Source: Piper betle (Eukaryota; Streptophyta; Magnoliopsida; Piperales; Piperaceae). From it: 64,000 bases of DNA. Position 1 is the stretch's first letter. Every line of letters starts with the position of its first letter. Shown piece by piece: positions 1 through 13,395 of the stretch. The notes beneath the pieces were generated by a model. The model was not told where the DNA came from, searched no databases, and was given only the letters and a program-made list of their open reading frames with translations. The stretch covers positions 1 to 64,000 of the forward strand of contig JAURVB010009656.1 in the NCBI GenBank assembly GCA_033002965.1. The letters run 5' to 3'. A program made the translations under genes and the position numbers.

Positions 1-320
1 CAGATACGAATAATAATTTGTTTGATATCTGTCTGACCAATGCCCACCCCCTACTTGTGCGGGCAATGATCCCTCCGGCACTATAAGGACGACGTTTTTG
101 CCCATGATGGTGACGTCATCTCCTTGATCTCGATAACAACCTTTTCTAAATTAGTATGTTATGTGGCTTTGTGCCCATTTGGTGAGAGGATGGGCTAGGT
201 AGCCACGTGAGGCCGTGCGACCATATCTTGCCAGTGGGAGCCCAGTCCACTTGTCCACAATTGGATTTGGTTGAACCTGGTCGCGCGGTTAGTATTGATG
301 CTATTAAGTGAGAACAGAAC
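1..320. other. Flank with no gene seen
   Basis: Mixed-composition DNA before the first transposable element. Short open frames exist on both strands but none matches a family I recognise. The last eight bases (313-320) are the left target duplication of the hAT-like element. Confidence 0.6.
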
Positions 321-1176
321 CCGGGTTGAGAAAATCGGCCGATTCCGTGCGGAATCGGCCGATTTAAATCGGATCGGCGCGATGCCGATCCGATTTCGGG
401 GCCGAATCGGTCGGCCTCGAATCGGATCGCCGATTTCGGCCGATTCCAACCGATTTAACTCGGAATCGGAATCGGCCGATTTAAATCGGAATCGGTTTTT
501 TACGAAATTACTAAAATACCCTAGGTATGATTTTAATTAAATTAATTAAGCATGGGTAAAATGGTAATTTGGCTTTTAAAACCCTCCCCGCTTCCGCCGT
601 CGCGCTCGCTCCGCCGCCCTCCGCTCCGCTTCCGCCGCAGCTCCGCCACGGCCGTCCGACCACGCCACTGCCGTCCGACCATGCCGCCGCCCCGTTTCCG
701 CCCCCGCCGTGCGTCCCCGACTCCGGGGTCGCCGCCCTCCGCTCCGCTTCCGCCGCAGCTCCGCCACGGCCGTCCGACCACGCCGCCGCCCCGTTTCCGC
801 CTCCGCCGTGCGTCCCCGACTCCGGGCTCGCCGCCGGCGGGGGTAGGGAGGGGAGGGTGGCATTCTCGTAATTAAAAGTTGACTCGAGTGTAACTCGAGT
901 CAAAAATAATAATTAATTTATAAATAATTTAAAAAAATCTTAAAAAATATTTAAAAATATCATAAACTATAATACACAGAATAATATCAAAATAACATCA
1001 ATACCTAATTTTAATATATTTATATTATGAATTATCAAATTATTATATATAACCGATTAAATTAATTTGGACCGATTCAACTGAACCGATTCCTGGCCGA
1101 TTCAGACCGATTCCGATTCCGATTCCGATTCACTGGAAAACCGATTCCGATTCCGATTCCGATTTATGCAACCATG
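321..1176. mobile_element. Non-autonomous hAT-like element
   Basis: An 856-bp insertion flanked by the exact 8-bp direct repeat AACAGAAC at 313-320 and 1177-1184, the duplication size typical of hAT transposons. The ends are imperfect terminal inverted repeats: 321-338 against the complement of 1159-1176 match at about 13 of 18 positions and share GGTTG and AAATCGG. Inside both ends are dense subterminal copies of CCGATTC or its complement (330-500 and 1070-1165), in opposite orientation on the two sides. The centre (about 575-870) is GC-rich with a tandem duplication. No transposase is visible, so the element would need one in trans. The hAT assignment is inferred from duplication length and terminal layout only. 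Confidence 0.65.
613..831. repeat. GC-rich tandem duplication inside the hAT-like element
   Basis: A GC-rich unit beginning GCCGCCCTCCGCTCCGCTTC occurs at 613 and again at 731. Unit 1 is about 118 bp; unit 2 lacks an internal stretch of about 18 bp. The overlapping reading frames here (proline- and arginine-rich on either strand) are compositional artefacts. Confidence 0.75.
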
Positions 1177-1184
1177 AACAGAAC

Positions 1185-2009
1185 ATGATTTTTATATTTG
1201 TTATTTAAAAAAAATTAATATAAGTCATCTTTGTAATCGAATAACCTAAATTAATTTTTTAAAAAATTAATATTTTTTTATATTATATAATTACCCCTCA
1301 AATATATGTAATTAGTCTAGTATGATAGACGTCTAAATAGCTTACAAAATTTTTCACAATTAAATAAATCTCAAAATACATATTTTTTATATCGATGTTT
1401 ATTTGATGATGAAAAATGGTGTGAGCTAATTGGAAGAAGTTTATGCTAGACTAATTATGTATATTTGAGAGGTAATTGGGTGAACCAAGGGCATAAATTT
1501 TTATTACAAAGTTTGATCTAAGTAGTTCAAGTACAAAGACATGATTTATAAAATTATTTATAAAATATAAATATTTTGATATGCATAAATAAATAATTAT
1601 TTTATTTATATAAATTATGATGTTTTCCAAATAAAAAGTTGTAATATATAATTTTAATTATTTGTGCGTTGGACATACAAGTATAAATTTTCGTTTAATT
1701 CACAATATGGTTGAAAAAATTTAATTGAAGGTCATTTTATCCCCAATCATTGCGCCTTCCATATTTTTAATAAAACTTTTAAAAATAAATTTCCTGTAAA
1801 TGATTCAAAAGTATTTAATCTAAAAATAAGAGCCTTTAAAAATGGTGGCTTGTGCGTGAAGATTGTATATACATTTTAGATATTTAGATTGTATCATTGT
1901 ATATAATGATGGCTTGCCGTGTTCTCGGTGACTGTGAGTGTGGAGGAGTGAGAAGAGCGTGTGCGGGAAGCTAGAGAGGGAAAGTGCGAGAGTCAGGGTT
2001 GGGGGACGA
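1185..2009. other. AT-rich region upstream of DCL2
   Basis: AT-rich intergenic DNA becoming GC-richer from about 1920, as expected for a 5' UTR. An ATG at 1938 is in frame with the chosen DCL2 start at 2010 and would add 24 residues. I prefer 2010 because related DCL2 proteins have short N-termini before the helicase. No convincing TATA box was found. Confidence 0.4.
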
Positions 2010-5000
2010 ATGGAGACGAGAGGAGACCACGCCAATCCCGCCGCCGACGGGCCGGACGGCGAGCGGTGCAAGAATCGGCGACTTCTTCCGGTGCCGGAAA
2101 ATGAGCCCGACTGCATGCCTGACCCTGAATCCATCGCTCGCGGGTCTTTTCTCTCTTCCGCCCCTGTCGATGTGTGCTTTTCGAAGTTTCAGTTTTGAGC
2201 TGCTTTTCTTCGTCTTTATGCTTAATCTCTCTCAAGAGTATAATACTTACTCTTGTTTTGTGATTGAGAATCTCTTTTCGCATCATTACACTCTTCTTAC
2301 CATTCAAAAGAGATGAGATTGAGATGCGACCGCATTCGTTTTTCGCTGCTTGCGCTGTTTTGATGAATCGTTTGAATTTTCGCTGCGTTGCATTGAATGA
2401 ACTTTCATCCATTTTCTTGGTTCTTGTGTTTTTACTGATGCACTTTCAGAATTTCGCTGCTATACACAAGGAGAAATCATCTAATTTATTGCTTGCTCGG
2501 AGCTTCTTGCTAAGCCCCGTTATGTTTTCAATTTTTTTTCCGCAGGGATGTGATTGAATTTATTGCGTGCCTCTTTGACCTGCAACCTCTGCCATCAATT
2601 CGTTTTTTTGGTTTTAGGTATCAGCTGGATGCGTTGGAGATGGCGAAGAAGACAAACACAATCGTGTTTCTTGAGACGGGCTCCGGGAAGACGCTGATTG
2701 CAATCATGTTGCTCCGCAGCTTTGCTTACGAGCTCCGCAAGCCCTCTAAGTACATTGCCGTTTTCTTGGTCCCGACTGTGGTGTTAGTGACGCAGGTTTG
2801 TTTCTCTCTCTCTTTCTCTTAGTGTGCTTCATTTAGTGCGAAGTACTTGCATGAAAATATTGTGGCCGTGATGCTATTTCAATTCCTTTTTCTCGAATGC
2901 CAGCAAGGGGAAGCAATTTATACCTACACCGATTTGAAGGTTAGGAAGCTGTATGGGGAGATGGGGGTTGATTTTTGGGATACAAAGGCTTGGGAGAGGG
3001 AGTTGGATGAGTACGAGGTGAAAACAACCCGTCTTGTCCATTTGTTTTTTAGTTTTAATCTTTTGCATATTGGATGTGATGTCCATGCACTTTTTAAAAG
3101 TCATTATGGAATGAGATTTATTGCTAGCTGTTTTACCTGTCTTTGAGATGCCGTTCGAAATTGCCATAGATTTGTTGTACTGGAAGCTTTGAATACTGTT
3201 ATTTGTTTCTCATCTCTTTTCCAAATTTGATCCTATTTTAAAGTTTTAACTCTTTGTGTATGATTGTTTCAGTGTTGTAGTGGAAAGAATGATGTTTATA
3301 GCAAAGAAAATAATGACAATCAGAAACTTATCTGTAGACTAGATTTGGTGGTCCAATTTTTTATGCCACCGTATGTTTCATACTCTGAACTAGTTTACTT
3401 TGCTGTTTAACCTACGTAATAAATGCTCTTCCGGGGAAGGACATCATGACTATAATTATAATTGTGAGTTTTTGCAGAGAAGTTATTGTTTAGAGGCAAT
3501 GTTAAATGTTTGTTTATCCTTATCTTGTGTTGAAAATTATTGGCAAAATATCTGGTGTGTCTATGGGACTTCTACTTGTCTTGGCCAAGATCTATATACT
3601 AGGAGATTGGCATCTAATGATGACAAAATAGCAGTTTACAATTTTTTTTTTAAAATCTCTTTGAACATTTTTCTCATTGCGGTATGTATGTCAAATATAA
3701 TTTCTGCCTTTTCCATCAGGTGTTTGTGATGACACCAGCAATTTTACAGAGGAATCTTGAACATAGTTTTTTCAAGCTGGATATGATAAAGTTACTGGTA
3801 TTTGATGAATGCCACCATGCAAGAGGTAGACATCCCTATGCTTGCATTATGAGGGTAAGTAGAATTAATTGTCTTTCTTTTGAAAAATTCTGTACCATTT
3901 TCTGGTCGTAAATTCTTTTTGAAAGGTTAAATTCTTGCGACAGCTAGATATCAATATTTGGAGATTCATATATTATTACATCTTTTCAAACCACATTTGC
4001 ATTTCATTCACAAATTATAAAGTATTGAATGTTAAAAAGAAATTGATAGATGTATCAAGTGTTCTTTGTTTGATAGATGTATCAAGTGTTCTTTGTTATT
4101 TTGTTCCTTGTGTGTAAGTGTTAGTGTGCATCAACATGTGTAAATAAAGGCAACATCATATGTCGACTAGGCATATGACTAGTTGATGATTTTAATTCCT
4201 TGGTATTTTGTCCATTATTTACGTTTGTGTATTCTTCTTCAACACAGTTGATGACAATTATTTTAACAGCTCTATTTATATTTTGCTCTCATGTTTACAC
4301 TATATTTGAACTGTGCTTAGTGTTAAATATTGATTTAAAAACCAATTGGTGTTGTAGGAATTCTATCATCCACAACTCCGTTCATGTTCGGCTAAACTTC
4401 CGCGAATATTTGGCATGACAGCGTCCCCCATAAAAACAAAAGGTTCAGTTATGGTGTAAGATTTTGCTTGGCAGTTGACACTATCTTTACAGTATCAAAC
4501 TATCTTTTGGTTATTTTCATTTGATTAGCTAATTTCATTATTAGCCACAAAAGTGTATGGTAAAACTTTGAGGTAGAATCTCTATTAGTATCATATGTGC
4601 ACAATTAGGGATCATATCGTTTGAGGATAAGATTTGTAAATATAGACTACTGGTTTTGGGTATGTGCAAAGATACCTCCTGTATGCTGCTGCGAAAAGCT
4701 GTAAAATGCACATCTGGGATGGTATGAAAAAGTATGAGGCAGGCTGATGCAAAACAAACACTAAAACATGGATCAAAGATTGTTGAAAATTAGAAGAAGC
4801 CTATAATTATCAAACGGAGGAAAAATTAAGAAAAACAATGAATTTTGAGGTAGAATGAGAAGGAAGGACAAGCATATGACTGAACAACAGTTCTAAGCAA
4901 TCGCAAAACTGGATGCCTCTTGGGAGTAATGTTATGTCTGGTCGCTTCTCAATAGAAAATTACCCTTTTAAGCTATTGTCTATGTCAAAGTTAACTTCTT

Positions 5001-6552
5001 GCCTTATTTTTAATATCTTTGATTTGTTTAGTTAAAATTTAGGTTGCTAGTTTATCATTAGCCTTCCTTTTTACATGTAAAACACCTCTTTATGGTTAAC
5101 TTTCTGATTTTTTAACAATGCTATAATTCTCTGTCAATTTCAAGGAGCTGTTCCAAATTAATAGAGTCATTGTTCCTTACCTCAGTCGAAGATCTGCCTC
5201 TACCTTGAATTGGTTCTATTTCTACTGGTTTATGAAATCTTGTTATTGCTTTTCTTTGTGTTTATTGTAGCGATGTCAATTGTCTGTTCGTTACATGCAT
5301 TGTTTATCCATCATTGACATTATTACAGATTAGAAAGTCCTTTGTAGTTAACAAATCGTGAAGATAAGAAATACTTGACACCTAACCTGTTTCCTGAGTT
5401 CTCACAAGCATTTTCTCATCTCTAGCTCCCTTCTTTGCTAGAGATATTTCACAATTCTGCTTCCTTTGTATATAAATTTTGCACTTTTTAGATCATAGAA
5501 ATTTAGATACCATGTTGTGGTGGTGTGTGGAATTTGATGTTTTTGTAGGAAGACGTTCATCATATCTTTCTTCCCTCCATTTTAAGCACCTTAGGTATGC
5601 TTTCTGTGCATGTACACACAACCTTTCGGCCGGGCAACATTTTATGCTTAAACTACGCTGCTCCTGAACACTTGAGGTTTTTGGATATCTTCCTATACGT
5701 TAAGTCTTCCCCTAGCTTTTGTTATAAGGAAATCTCTCAGATATCACTGATAGTTTCAATGTACAATTCCTCGATTTGATGTGGTAAACCTTTACATGGA
5801 TTGCACTATGGTGCTTAATCAAATGTTGAGTACCATTTAATTTAATGAAGGAGCACAATTTCTTATAAAAATGATTATTTCTTTGTTAGTTTTTATTGCA
5901 TTGATGATTATTCATTGTCTGAAATTATTTTTCCTTCAAAGGTTCAAGCTTAACTCTGACATACAAGAAGCAAATTTGTGAGCTGGGAACTTTAATGAAT
6001 TCCAAGGTGTGTGCATTTGTACTGAACCTTTTCTATTTGATTTTTTCCCCCTCTTACACAGAGTTGTTTGTGCTAATGTGTTAAGAGAATACAGAATAGG
6101 TGTTAAAATGTAGCGATGTCTCCAAAGGAGGTAGAAAAGAGCTGGTTCATGAAAATAGATGAGAATATTTTAGTTATTCATGAAAGTGAATGGAAATTTG
6201 TATAAAATGGTTTTCATTTTGATAGAAAACTACATCATTCTCCTCTTGTGCTCAAGGGATATAGATGATGAGAACAAATATAAATGAATTTTATTCACTA
6301 ATGGAGATGAATAGAAAATATGTTGGCTGTCATTTTGATGGAAAGCAGCATGAAAGGGGAGTGAGAGTGTGAGGGAGGATAGATATGAAAATTTAATTGT
6401 TAATGGAGGTGAATGGAAAAAAATGTGCAAAAAACTGATATTTGGATGGTAAGTCTTACAAGAGAGAGAGGCTCAATCAAATTATTTGATATGTCAGGTT
6501 TGCTTTGTTGGCACCCAAGGTGCTTGTTAAATCATATGTTTTTCTTTGTTTT

Positions 6553-9267
6553 TGTTGGGGTTGTGAAAACAAGTAACTCAAAATGTGAGTTCACGGTGGC
6601 TATGTGCTTCTCATTTGTATATGTAAATTACTTACTGCCATACATGCGATTTAAGGGATTGAATCATAACTGTATCCCTTATATCTTCTAACTAACAAGA
6701 TATTCTATATAACAAACTAATGAACAATTATTCTACAAAATGCATAAATATATTCTTAGCTAGCTTTGACTGACATCTATTAACATGACTACATCTAACA
6801 CTCCCCCTCAAGTTATCAGGGGATGTAAACCACACGTAGCTTGCACTTCAACTTTTGATATCGAGCTATAAGCAGGGTGATGCAGCATCTTCGTGTTGGA
6901 TACTTTTTCATCATCTCTAGTTCATTAGATGTTGATCAAGTTGAAGAAGATTATCATAAGAAATTAGAGCTCTCTAGATATGGTATTGTTTATGAGAGAA
7001 AGAAGAAGAATAAGGAGAAGCATGACTGGGCTTGTTAGAAAAAACTAGACGTGGTTGATTAGAGCTTATTCATGGAGTCTACTTTTATTATTATGCATTG
7101 AGTTGGTCTTTTGTTTCTTTAGTGTTTTTTATTAGTTTTTCTAGTTAAAGTGAGAGTCCTATGGTTATTTGAGTCTTTGTTTATGAGGGAGTTATATATA
7201 AGTTGTGGAGTTATTTTATTTATTTTTAGTTGTGTTAGGATTAGTCGATACATTTATATATGTAAGTTTATGACCAATTAGAGACAAACTGGATTATTGG
7301 AATTGAATACAAGTATACCCCTACGCTTGCCTTCTTCTCTTCTTGCCTTATTTTCTCCCTGCTTGACCTTTTCTCTATTCATATTTTTGTTTATCAACTT
7401 GCTTATATAATACATCATTTTTTAGGCAAAGGATCTAAAAACTAGAACTGTTCCCGACCTTGCTTGTTGCAAATTTCTATTAGTTGTTAGGACCCAAACC
7501 TATGCAAGATTAGGAATTTGTATTGCTGAAGTTATTATTGAAGTTTACCTTCATCATAGGGCTTTAGTCATTATATCTTCTACTTGAGTGTTTGAATTTA
7601 TATGCTTCTCCGAGAAAATCCTCTCCTTTATTTTATCTCAATTAAAATAACAATATGTTGGAATACGCTTAGCTCTCTCATGGAAGGCAGGGTTATTTAC
7701 AATTTGTATTACAACTTGATTGTCACACTAAAGTTTCATTTCTCCATAAATATGCTGGAAGGAAATTGCATATTTGCAACGAAAATGTCATTGCAAAGGG
7801 GTATATTTTCCTCGCAAAACATCATTTGTGGCTAAAGGCATTTTGTCGTACTTTCTAGCAAATAATGTTGTCATAAATGATCTATGCGAGCAAAGACCAA
7901 GCTGGTGAGCAAAAGTTTGGCAAGAAAAGACTTCATTGCATAAAACTTATTTGCAACCAACATCACTGGTAGCATATACTATTTGCAAGGATTATTCATT
8001 GTTGCAAATGATATGTGTGATAGGAATGTCTCGGTGTTAATGCTTAATGCAACGAACATGTGGTTGCATATATGCAATGAACGTTTTTGTGAAAATGTTT
8101 AGTGCGATTATTGTTAATATTATATGTGAGGAAAACGTTTGTCACATATGTGCGATATATGTGATGAAATAATTTGTCACATTTGATAGACAAAAAATTT
8201 GAAACTTATGTGACTATTTTTTCATTGCAAATGTTATTTATGGGGTAGAAATAGCATTGCTTTTGCTTCATAAAGCATGCTTCAAACTACTAGATAGTTC
8301 AAAGTTTAATATATTCAAAATAAGCTGAAGGTAAACAAATTTTTTATATGATGTCCAACCCCTACTCAGGGTGTGGTGGTGGTGGTGCACATGTTGATAA
8401 ATGGAAATGTTGAAGCACCATATTCATGTTTGTTTGCATGGTGGAAAGTGCTTCTAGTTCTGCAACTTTATTTTGTCCATTTTGAATTTGTGCTTCCATG
8501 TTGGTCACAAGTGCGACGTATCTATGTGAGTAGATCATGGAGGGGATTTTGCACCGTATCTCATGCCTCACACATATCCTGAATGTGTTCCTACTACTAA
8601 AGTTGTAACATTCCAATTCTATTCAAACCTTAACCGAATCATAGTATTAAACCTTGGACTGGTACTCTTAAACACTTAAAATGGATCGCTAGCCACAAGC
8701 TGGACCTAATCACTCAAGGTGTCAAAAGATAGAAGGCATATCGCCCACGTGCTGGCTCAAACAAAGTAGCATTGTGGCTCTGATAAGTGCTGGACGAATT
8801 GTTAAGGAGTTCAAATATGGAAATAGTGGTGGCATTGGAGGAGGTAACAAAGGGTTTGTCCTTTGCGGCCATGGTAATGACTCAACAATGGCGATAAGGA
8901 TAGGGGTTTGTGTGGGAGTTCTAGGCGATTTAACCACAAGCAAGGATAGATACAAGGCAACAAGGATATGGCAGAAAAACAATCACAGGTTCAACATGGT
9001 CTATTTCTATGATATCATGTTAGAATTTTTCAAACATGTGACTCGGAAGGTGAGTTCACCGTGGCTATCTTTTCTCATTTGTAAATGTAGATTGGTTACA
9101 ACCATGCACACGATATAAGGTATTGAATCATTAGTGTATCGCTCATATCTTCTAACTGACAAGATAATTTTACATAACAGACTAAAGAACAACTATTCTA
9201 ACAAACACGTAAATATATTCTTCACAAACTCCGATTGACATCTATTAACATAGTACCATCTAATTGT
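6553..9267 (-). mobile_element. Copia-type LTR retroelement relic, antisense in DCL2 intron 6
   Basis: Two diverged direct repeats of about 250 bp (6553-6800 and 9018-9267) are flanked by the identical 5-bp repeat GTTTT (6548-6552 and 9268-9272). Read on the minus strand, the repeat at 6800 is preceded by a purine tract of the form TTGAGGGGGAG (complement of 6801-6811), a classic plant polypurine tract. The repeat ending at 9018 is followed by TGATATCATAG, a degenerate version of the TGGTATCAGAG initiator-Met primer site. The element therefore runs antisense to DCL2. The right LTR end has lost its canonical terminal dinucleotide. The internal 2.2 kb contains no gag-pol frame; it holds other repeat debris, so the element is dead. 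Copia assignment rests on the purine tract and LTR style. Confidence 0.75.
7726..8616 (-). mobile_element. Possible CACTA (En/Spm) transposon fragment
   Basis: From 7726 (CACTAAAGTTTC) the next 500 bp are packed with short variants of TTGCAACGAAAA and CATTGCAAA (for example near 7769, 7790, 7985 and 8045), which resembles the subterminal repeat region of plant CACTA elements. An 84-codon minus-strand frame (8362-8616) encodes a coiled-coil-like segment with repeated Met/Gln/Asn spacing such as NMEAQIQNGQNK, reminiscent of En/Spm-family C-termini. I could not find the matching right terminus or a 3-bp duplication. Nested within the Copia-type relic. Confidence 0.35.
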
Positions 9268-12200
9268 TTTCTAAAGGAATTGCTTTCTTTGTTTTCAGTT
9301 GTATACTGTTACAAGTGAATCTGAATTGGCCAAATATATTCCCTTTGCGAAACCAAAACTGAAGTTGTATGAACAGTTTTGCATGCCTGAGGAATTGTTA
9401 ATACATGTAACTGATCAGCTTAAATTCCTCAAAGAAAAGGTAAATTTTTGTTTTTTTTTTATTTATGTTGATAGCTTTTGCATCAAATGGTGACTATGTC
9501 ACTTCAAGTGTTGGTAACTTTTATTTTACTTGGTTATTATTTTCTGCGCTGATCACTTGTTGTCATTGAGGTTACTTTGGATTATTAGTCTCTTGGGTTT
9601 ATTTATAAATTTCTGGTATTGATATGCTTGTTTATGTGGTCAGCTTTCATATACAAGTTATGTGTTGTATTTTATTTTATTTTATCGGCATGCATTGATA
9701 TGGAAGAAGTCTATAATAAGATTATCTATCAACAATCACCTCATGATGTTAAGTTAATAACAACTTTGAAGTCTTTCAACAGGAAGATGGTTCTGACATA
9801 AAGAACATCTGGCATGACTTTGTCACTACATATTTTAATGCTTTGTGTCATCATTTATGTGAAAGAAATGAAAGCAATAAATTTTGGCATCTTTTTGAAA
9901 GGTTCTGCCTCAGATGAGTAGTAAATGATGATGATGATAGATGTTTATTAATTTTTTGTGTTCATTTAACCATGCTAATATACGAGAGATTCATTGCTAT
10001 GAATCACTACTTGGGTTACATTATGAACATCCAATTTTGTCATTGTGCACCCATTTTTATATCAATAAACCTGGATATGAAGCAGGACATTTGTGAGAGC
10101 TGATTTTGTACCTTATTGGATGGGCGCTTTGAATGGATTTTGCATTATGTGTCCATTAAATCTAATGGCAAAGATTCTTAAAAGTGGCAAATCATAACCG
10201 CCTTAGAAAAATTTATATAATATTAATCAGGGTAGACATAGGTTTATAACTTAGAGCGTGCTTGTATTCTTTTACTTGGCTAACCCCTTTTTAGAAATAA
10301 TGAGTTGCTTCAAGTTGCACTTTGGCCTGGTTCATTATAAATGGTTAGATTTAATGTATTCATGCAGAACAAAAAAATGTGCTCAAATGTTTCCAACTTT
10401 CTTAAGATTGAATTTCCTAATAACCACCTAAAATAGAGTAGTGAGTGTATGCTTGTGGATCCTTCAACCTGCCTGCCATAATGATGGCATAAATCAGTCC
10501 CATCAAGTTACGCTTGGTTTGGTTGGTCTTTTTCTCCTTCTTTTAGTGGGCCACTTGGCGCCATTCTTTGTTAAAGTTGCACATGTTTGAACATATTGGC
10601 TTTTAGATTTTTCTCAATTATAATTTCTAATATTTTGCTTCATTGTTTTTTATTTTAGCAACTCCAATCTCTGAACCAGTACCTTCATGGTGCTGAGGTT
10701 ATCGATGGTACAAGGAAGAGGATTAGAAAGTTGTATGCAACTTTCATGTTTTGCTTGGAAGAATTGGGCATTCTGCTGCTGTTAAAGGTGATTACAATGT
10801 AGCTTTTATGACCGTTCCTAACTTTAAATTGTGGCCATTAATATGGGTTTTTTGATTTTTGCTAAACTAGGCTGCTGAGTGCTTATCACTAAAAGACGTT
10901 GACATATTCTTCTGGGGTGAAACCAAGAATGCAATTAGTGATAGGATTGTCAGGAATTTCAGTCATGATTTGGTTCAAGAGTTTTCGAGATATGTCAAGC
11001 CTGGTATATTAGTATGCTCTTGTTATTAGCACCTTCACCTAAGCGCTGCCTGGATGAGGAAGATTCATATACCAAACTTTACTTCTAGGAATTAATATTT
11101 GCTTGTCTTTGTGGGATTTGCTTCCTTACTACTTCAGCTGTCTTGTCCAGATTGGAATATTGGCATGGATCTATCACCTGGTGGCAGAACTGATCTTTTC
11201 AGTTCAAAAGTTAATTGTCTTCTCCATTCGCTTATAGAGTATAGGTATGATAGTTATTAAACAACTTGCTTAATGATTTTAACTGCTGACTGCCGTTAAT
11301 ACGCTTGGACCAAAGTTTTTGTTCCACAATTTTTAACATGGTGACTGATGCTAGTCTTGATAGTTGGCATCTCCAATAGTTAGAAATGAAAATGTGTCTG
11401 TGCACCTAAAAATTAATTTTCCAATGTTCGCTTTACGTTTTTTATGTAAAAAATATTCTTTATCTAAGAATGATGGTTTGATGTAGCTTTTCATTTTCTT
11501 GAAAAAGTTCCTAATTGTTGCATCAGACTGTACTTCTTTTGTTGGCAGTGACAAGACCTAATTCTCAGTTCTAGATCTATACTTGGCCTTCATTGTTGTA
11601 TTAATAGTTATGATTTTACAGACTATTGCTCTAAATACTCCATTCACCTGCTTGTTTTTTTGTCGGGTGATAAGTGGTTTGATAATAATTGTCAGCAGTT
11701 GCTGATCTGTATGGGTATTGCCTATTTAAATCATGTTCTTAAAAAAATGGTTCATGTGTGATTTATTGTCTTCTTGTTCGTTTTCAGACTCTCTTCATTG
11801 CTAGTTAAGTTTTGAAGAAACTTCTATTTTACTGTTTTTCTTTTTATGTTTTAGGAAATAATCATTAATGAAAAAGGTTGACCATGAGAATCCTTGAGGT
11901 CAAAATGTGTGTGATTTATTGTTTTCTTGATTGTTTAGAGATTCACTCCATTGTTAGTTCTGTTTAGAATGAACTTTTATTTTACTGGTTTGGGAAGTAA
12001 TCATAAGTGAAAAATGTTAACCATGAAAATCCTTGAGGTCACAATGTTAAGTATATGGCCGCTCCATCCCTACTTTGAGTGGAATTATTATCTAAGTTTC
12101 ATTATATGAGAATGTGGGTTTACTACTTTTGAGGGCAATCTTCATTTTTTCTATATGCAGGGAAGAAAAAGATTTGAGATGCATTGTTTTTGTACAAAGA

Positions 12201-13395
12201 GTTATTACAGCCATAGTTTTGCATTCTCTTGTAAGTGAGATGCTTCAGTTCTCTCAGTGGAAGTCCACTTATGTGGCAGGGAATAGATCTGGGTTAAAGT
12301 CCCAAACCCGTAATGAGCAATGCAGAATTGTTGATGCATTTCGTGAAGGGAATGTAAGTTTTGTTTCTTCTAGTGCAATTTTAGTTGATGTTGTACTTTT
12401 TGATTTAGTGCTTGATAGTTGAATTCTTATTTCTTCAGGTGAATATTATTTTTGCCACTCAGATTCTTGAGGAGGGCTTAGATGTTCAAAGCTGTAAACT
12501 GGTAATTAGGTTTGATGATTGCTCAACTGTTTGTAGTTTTATACAGTCACGTGGCCGTGCTAGGATGAAAAATTCAGATTACTTATTACTTGTACGGAGG
12601 TAAATTTCTTTATCTTAATTTCTTGCAAATTGCAATTGTTCATTTTACTATTATTTTTGCTTGTCTCACTTATAATAATAACTGTACATTTGCACCTATA
12701 ACCATTTGTACTGATCACGTGATTTTTTTGTATTTCTTTAAATTCTATAGAGATGATCCTTTGATGCTATCAAAGGTTATGAACTACATACGTAGTGGTG
12801 ACATAATGCGGGAAGAATCCTTGCGCCAGTCTTTATGCCCTATCCCTCCTCTCCTTGAAAATGATACGTATGATGAGGCCTTTTTTCGTGTTGGAAGTAC
12901 GGGTGCTGCTGTGAGTCTATATTCCAGTGTCGCATTGATATACTACTACTGTTCGAAGCTTCCTTCTGACATGTTAGTTAAAGTCTATTCTTTTACTTTT
13001 CCTAGAATTACCTATATCAAGATATGTGTATGTATGTGTGTGTATAGAGGGAGAGGGAGAGAGAGAGAGGGAGGCCTTCCCCATCTTCAGCTTCCCCTTC
13101 CTTCACATCTTGTGTTTATATGTTACTTCTTCTTGCTCCAGCTAGTCACTTTCTTCATGTTTTAGGTATTTTAAACCTTCACCAAGATTTGAAATAGACT
13201 CTCATTTAGAGACATGTACTCTTCATCTTCCAAGAAGTTCTCCAATTCAACAAATTTCTGTTGATGGTCCAGTGAAAGTGCTGAAAAAGATGGCATGCTT
13301 TGAAGCATGTAAACAACTTCATCGTATTGGAGCTTTAACAGACCACTTGGTGCCTTTGTTTGTGGAAGATGAGAATAGTAGCTCTGATGAATCTG

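Noticed and set aside
511..903. Several overlapping 80-130-codon frames, rich in Pro, Arg, Ala and Gly, on both strands
   Set aside because: GC-rich tandem repeat inside a transposable element; frames are open in most phases and on both strands, which is a compositional effect.
1984..2412. Open frames on both strands around the DCL2 first exon
   Set aside because: Out of frame with, or antisense to, the exon 2010-2143 that joins in phase to the helicase exon.
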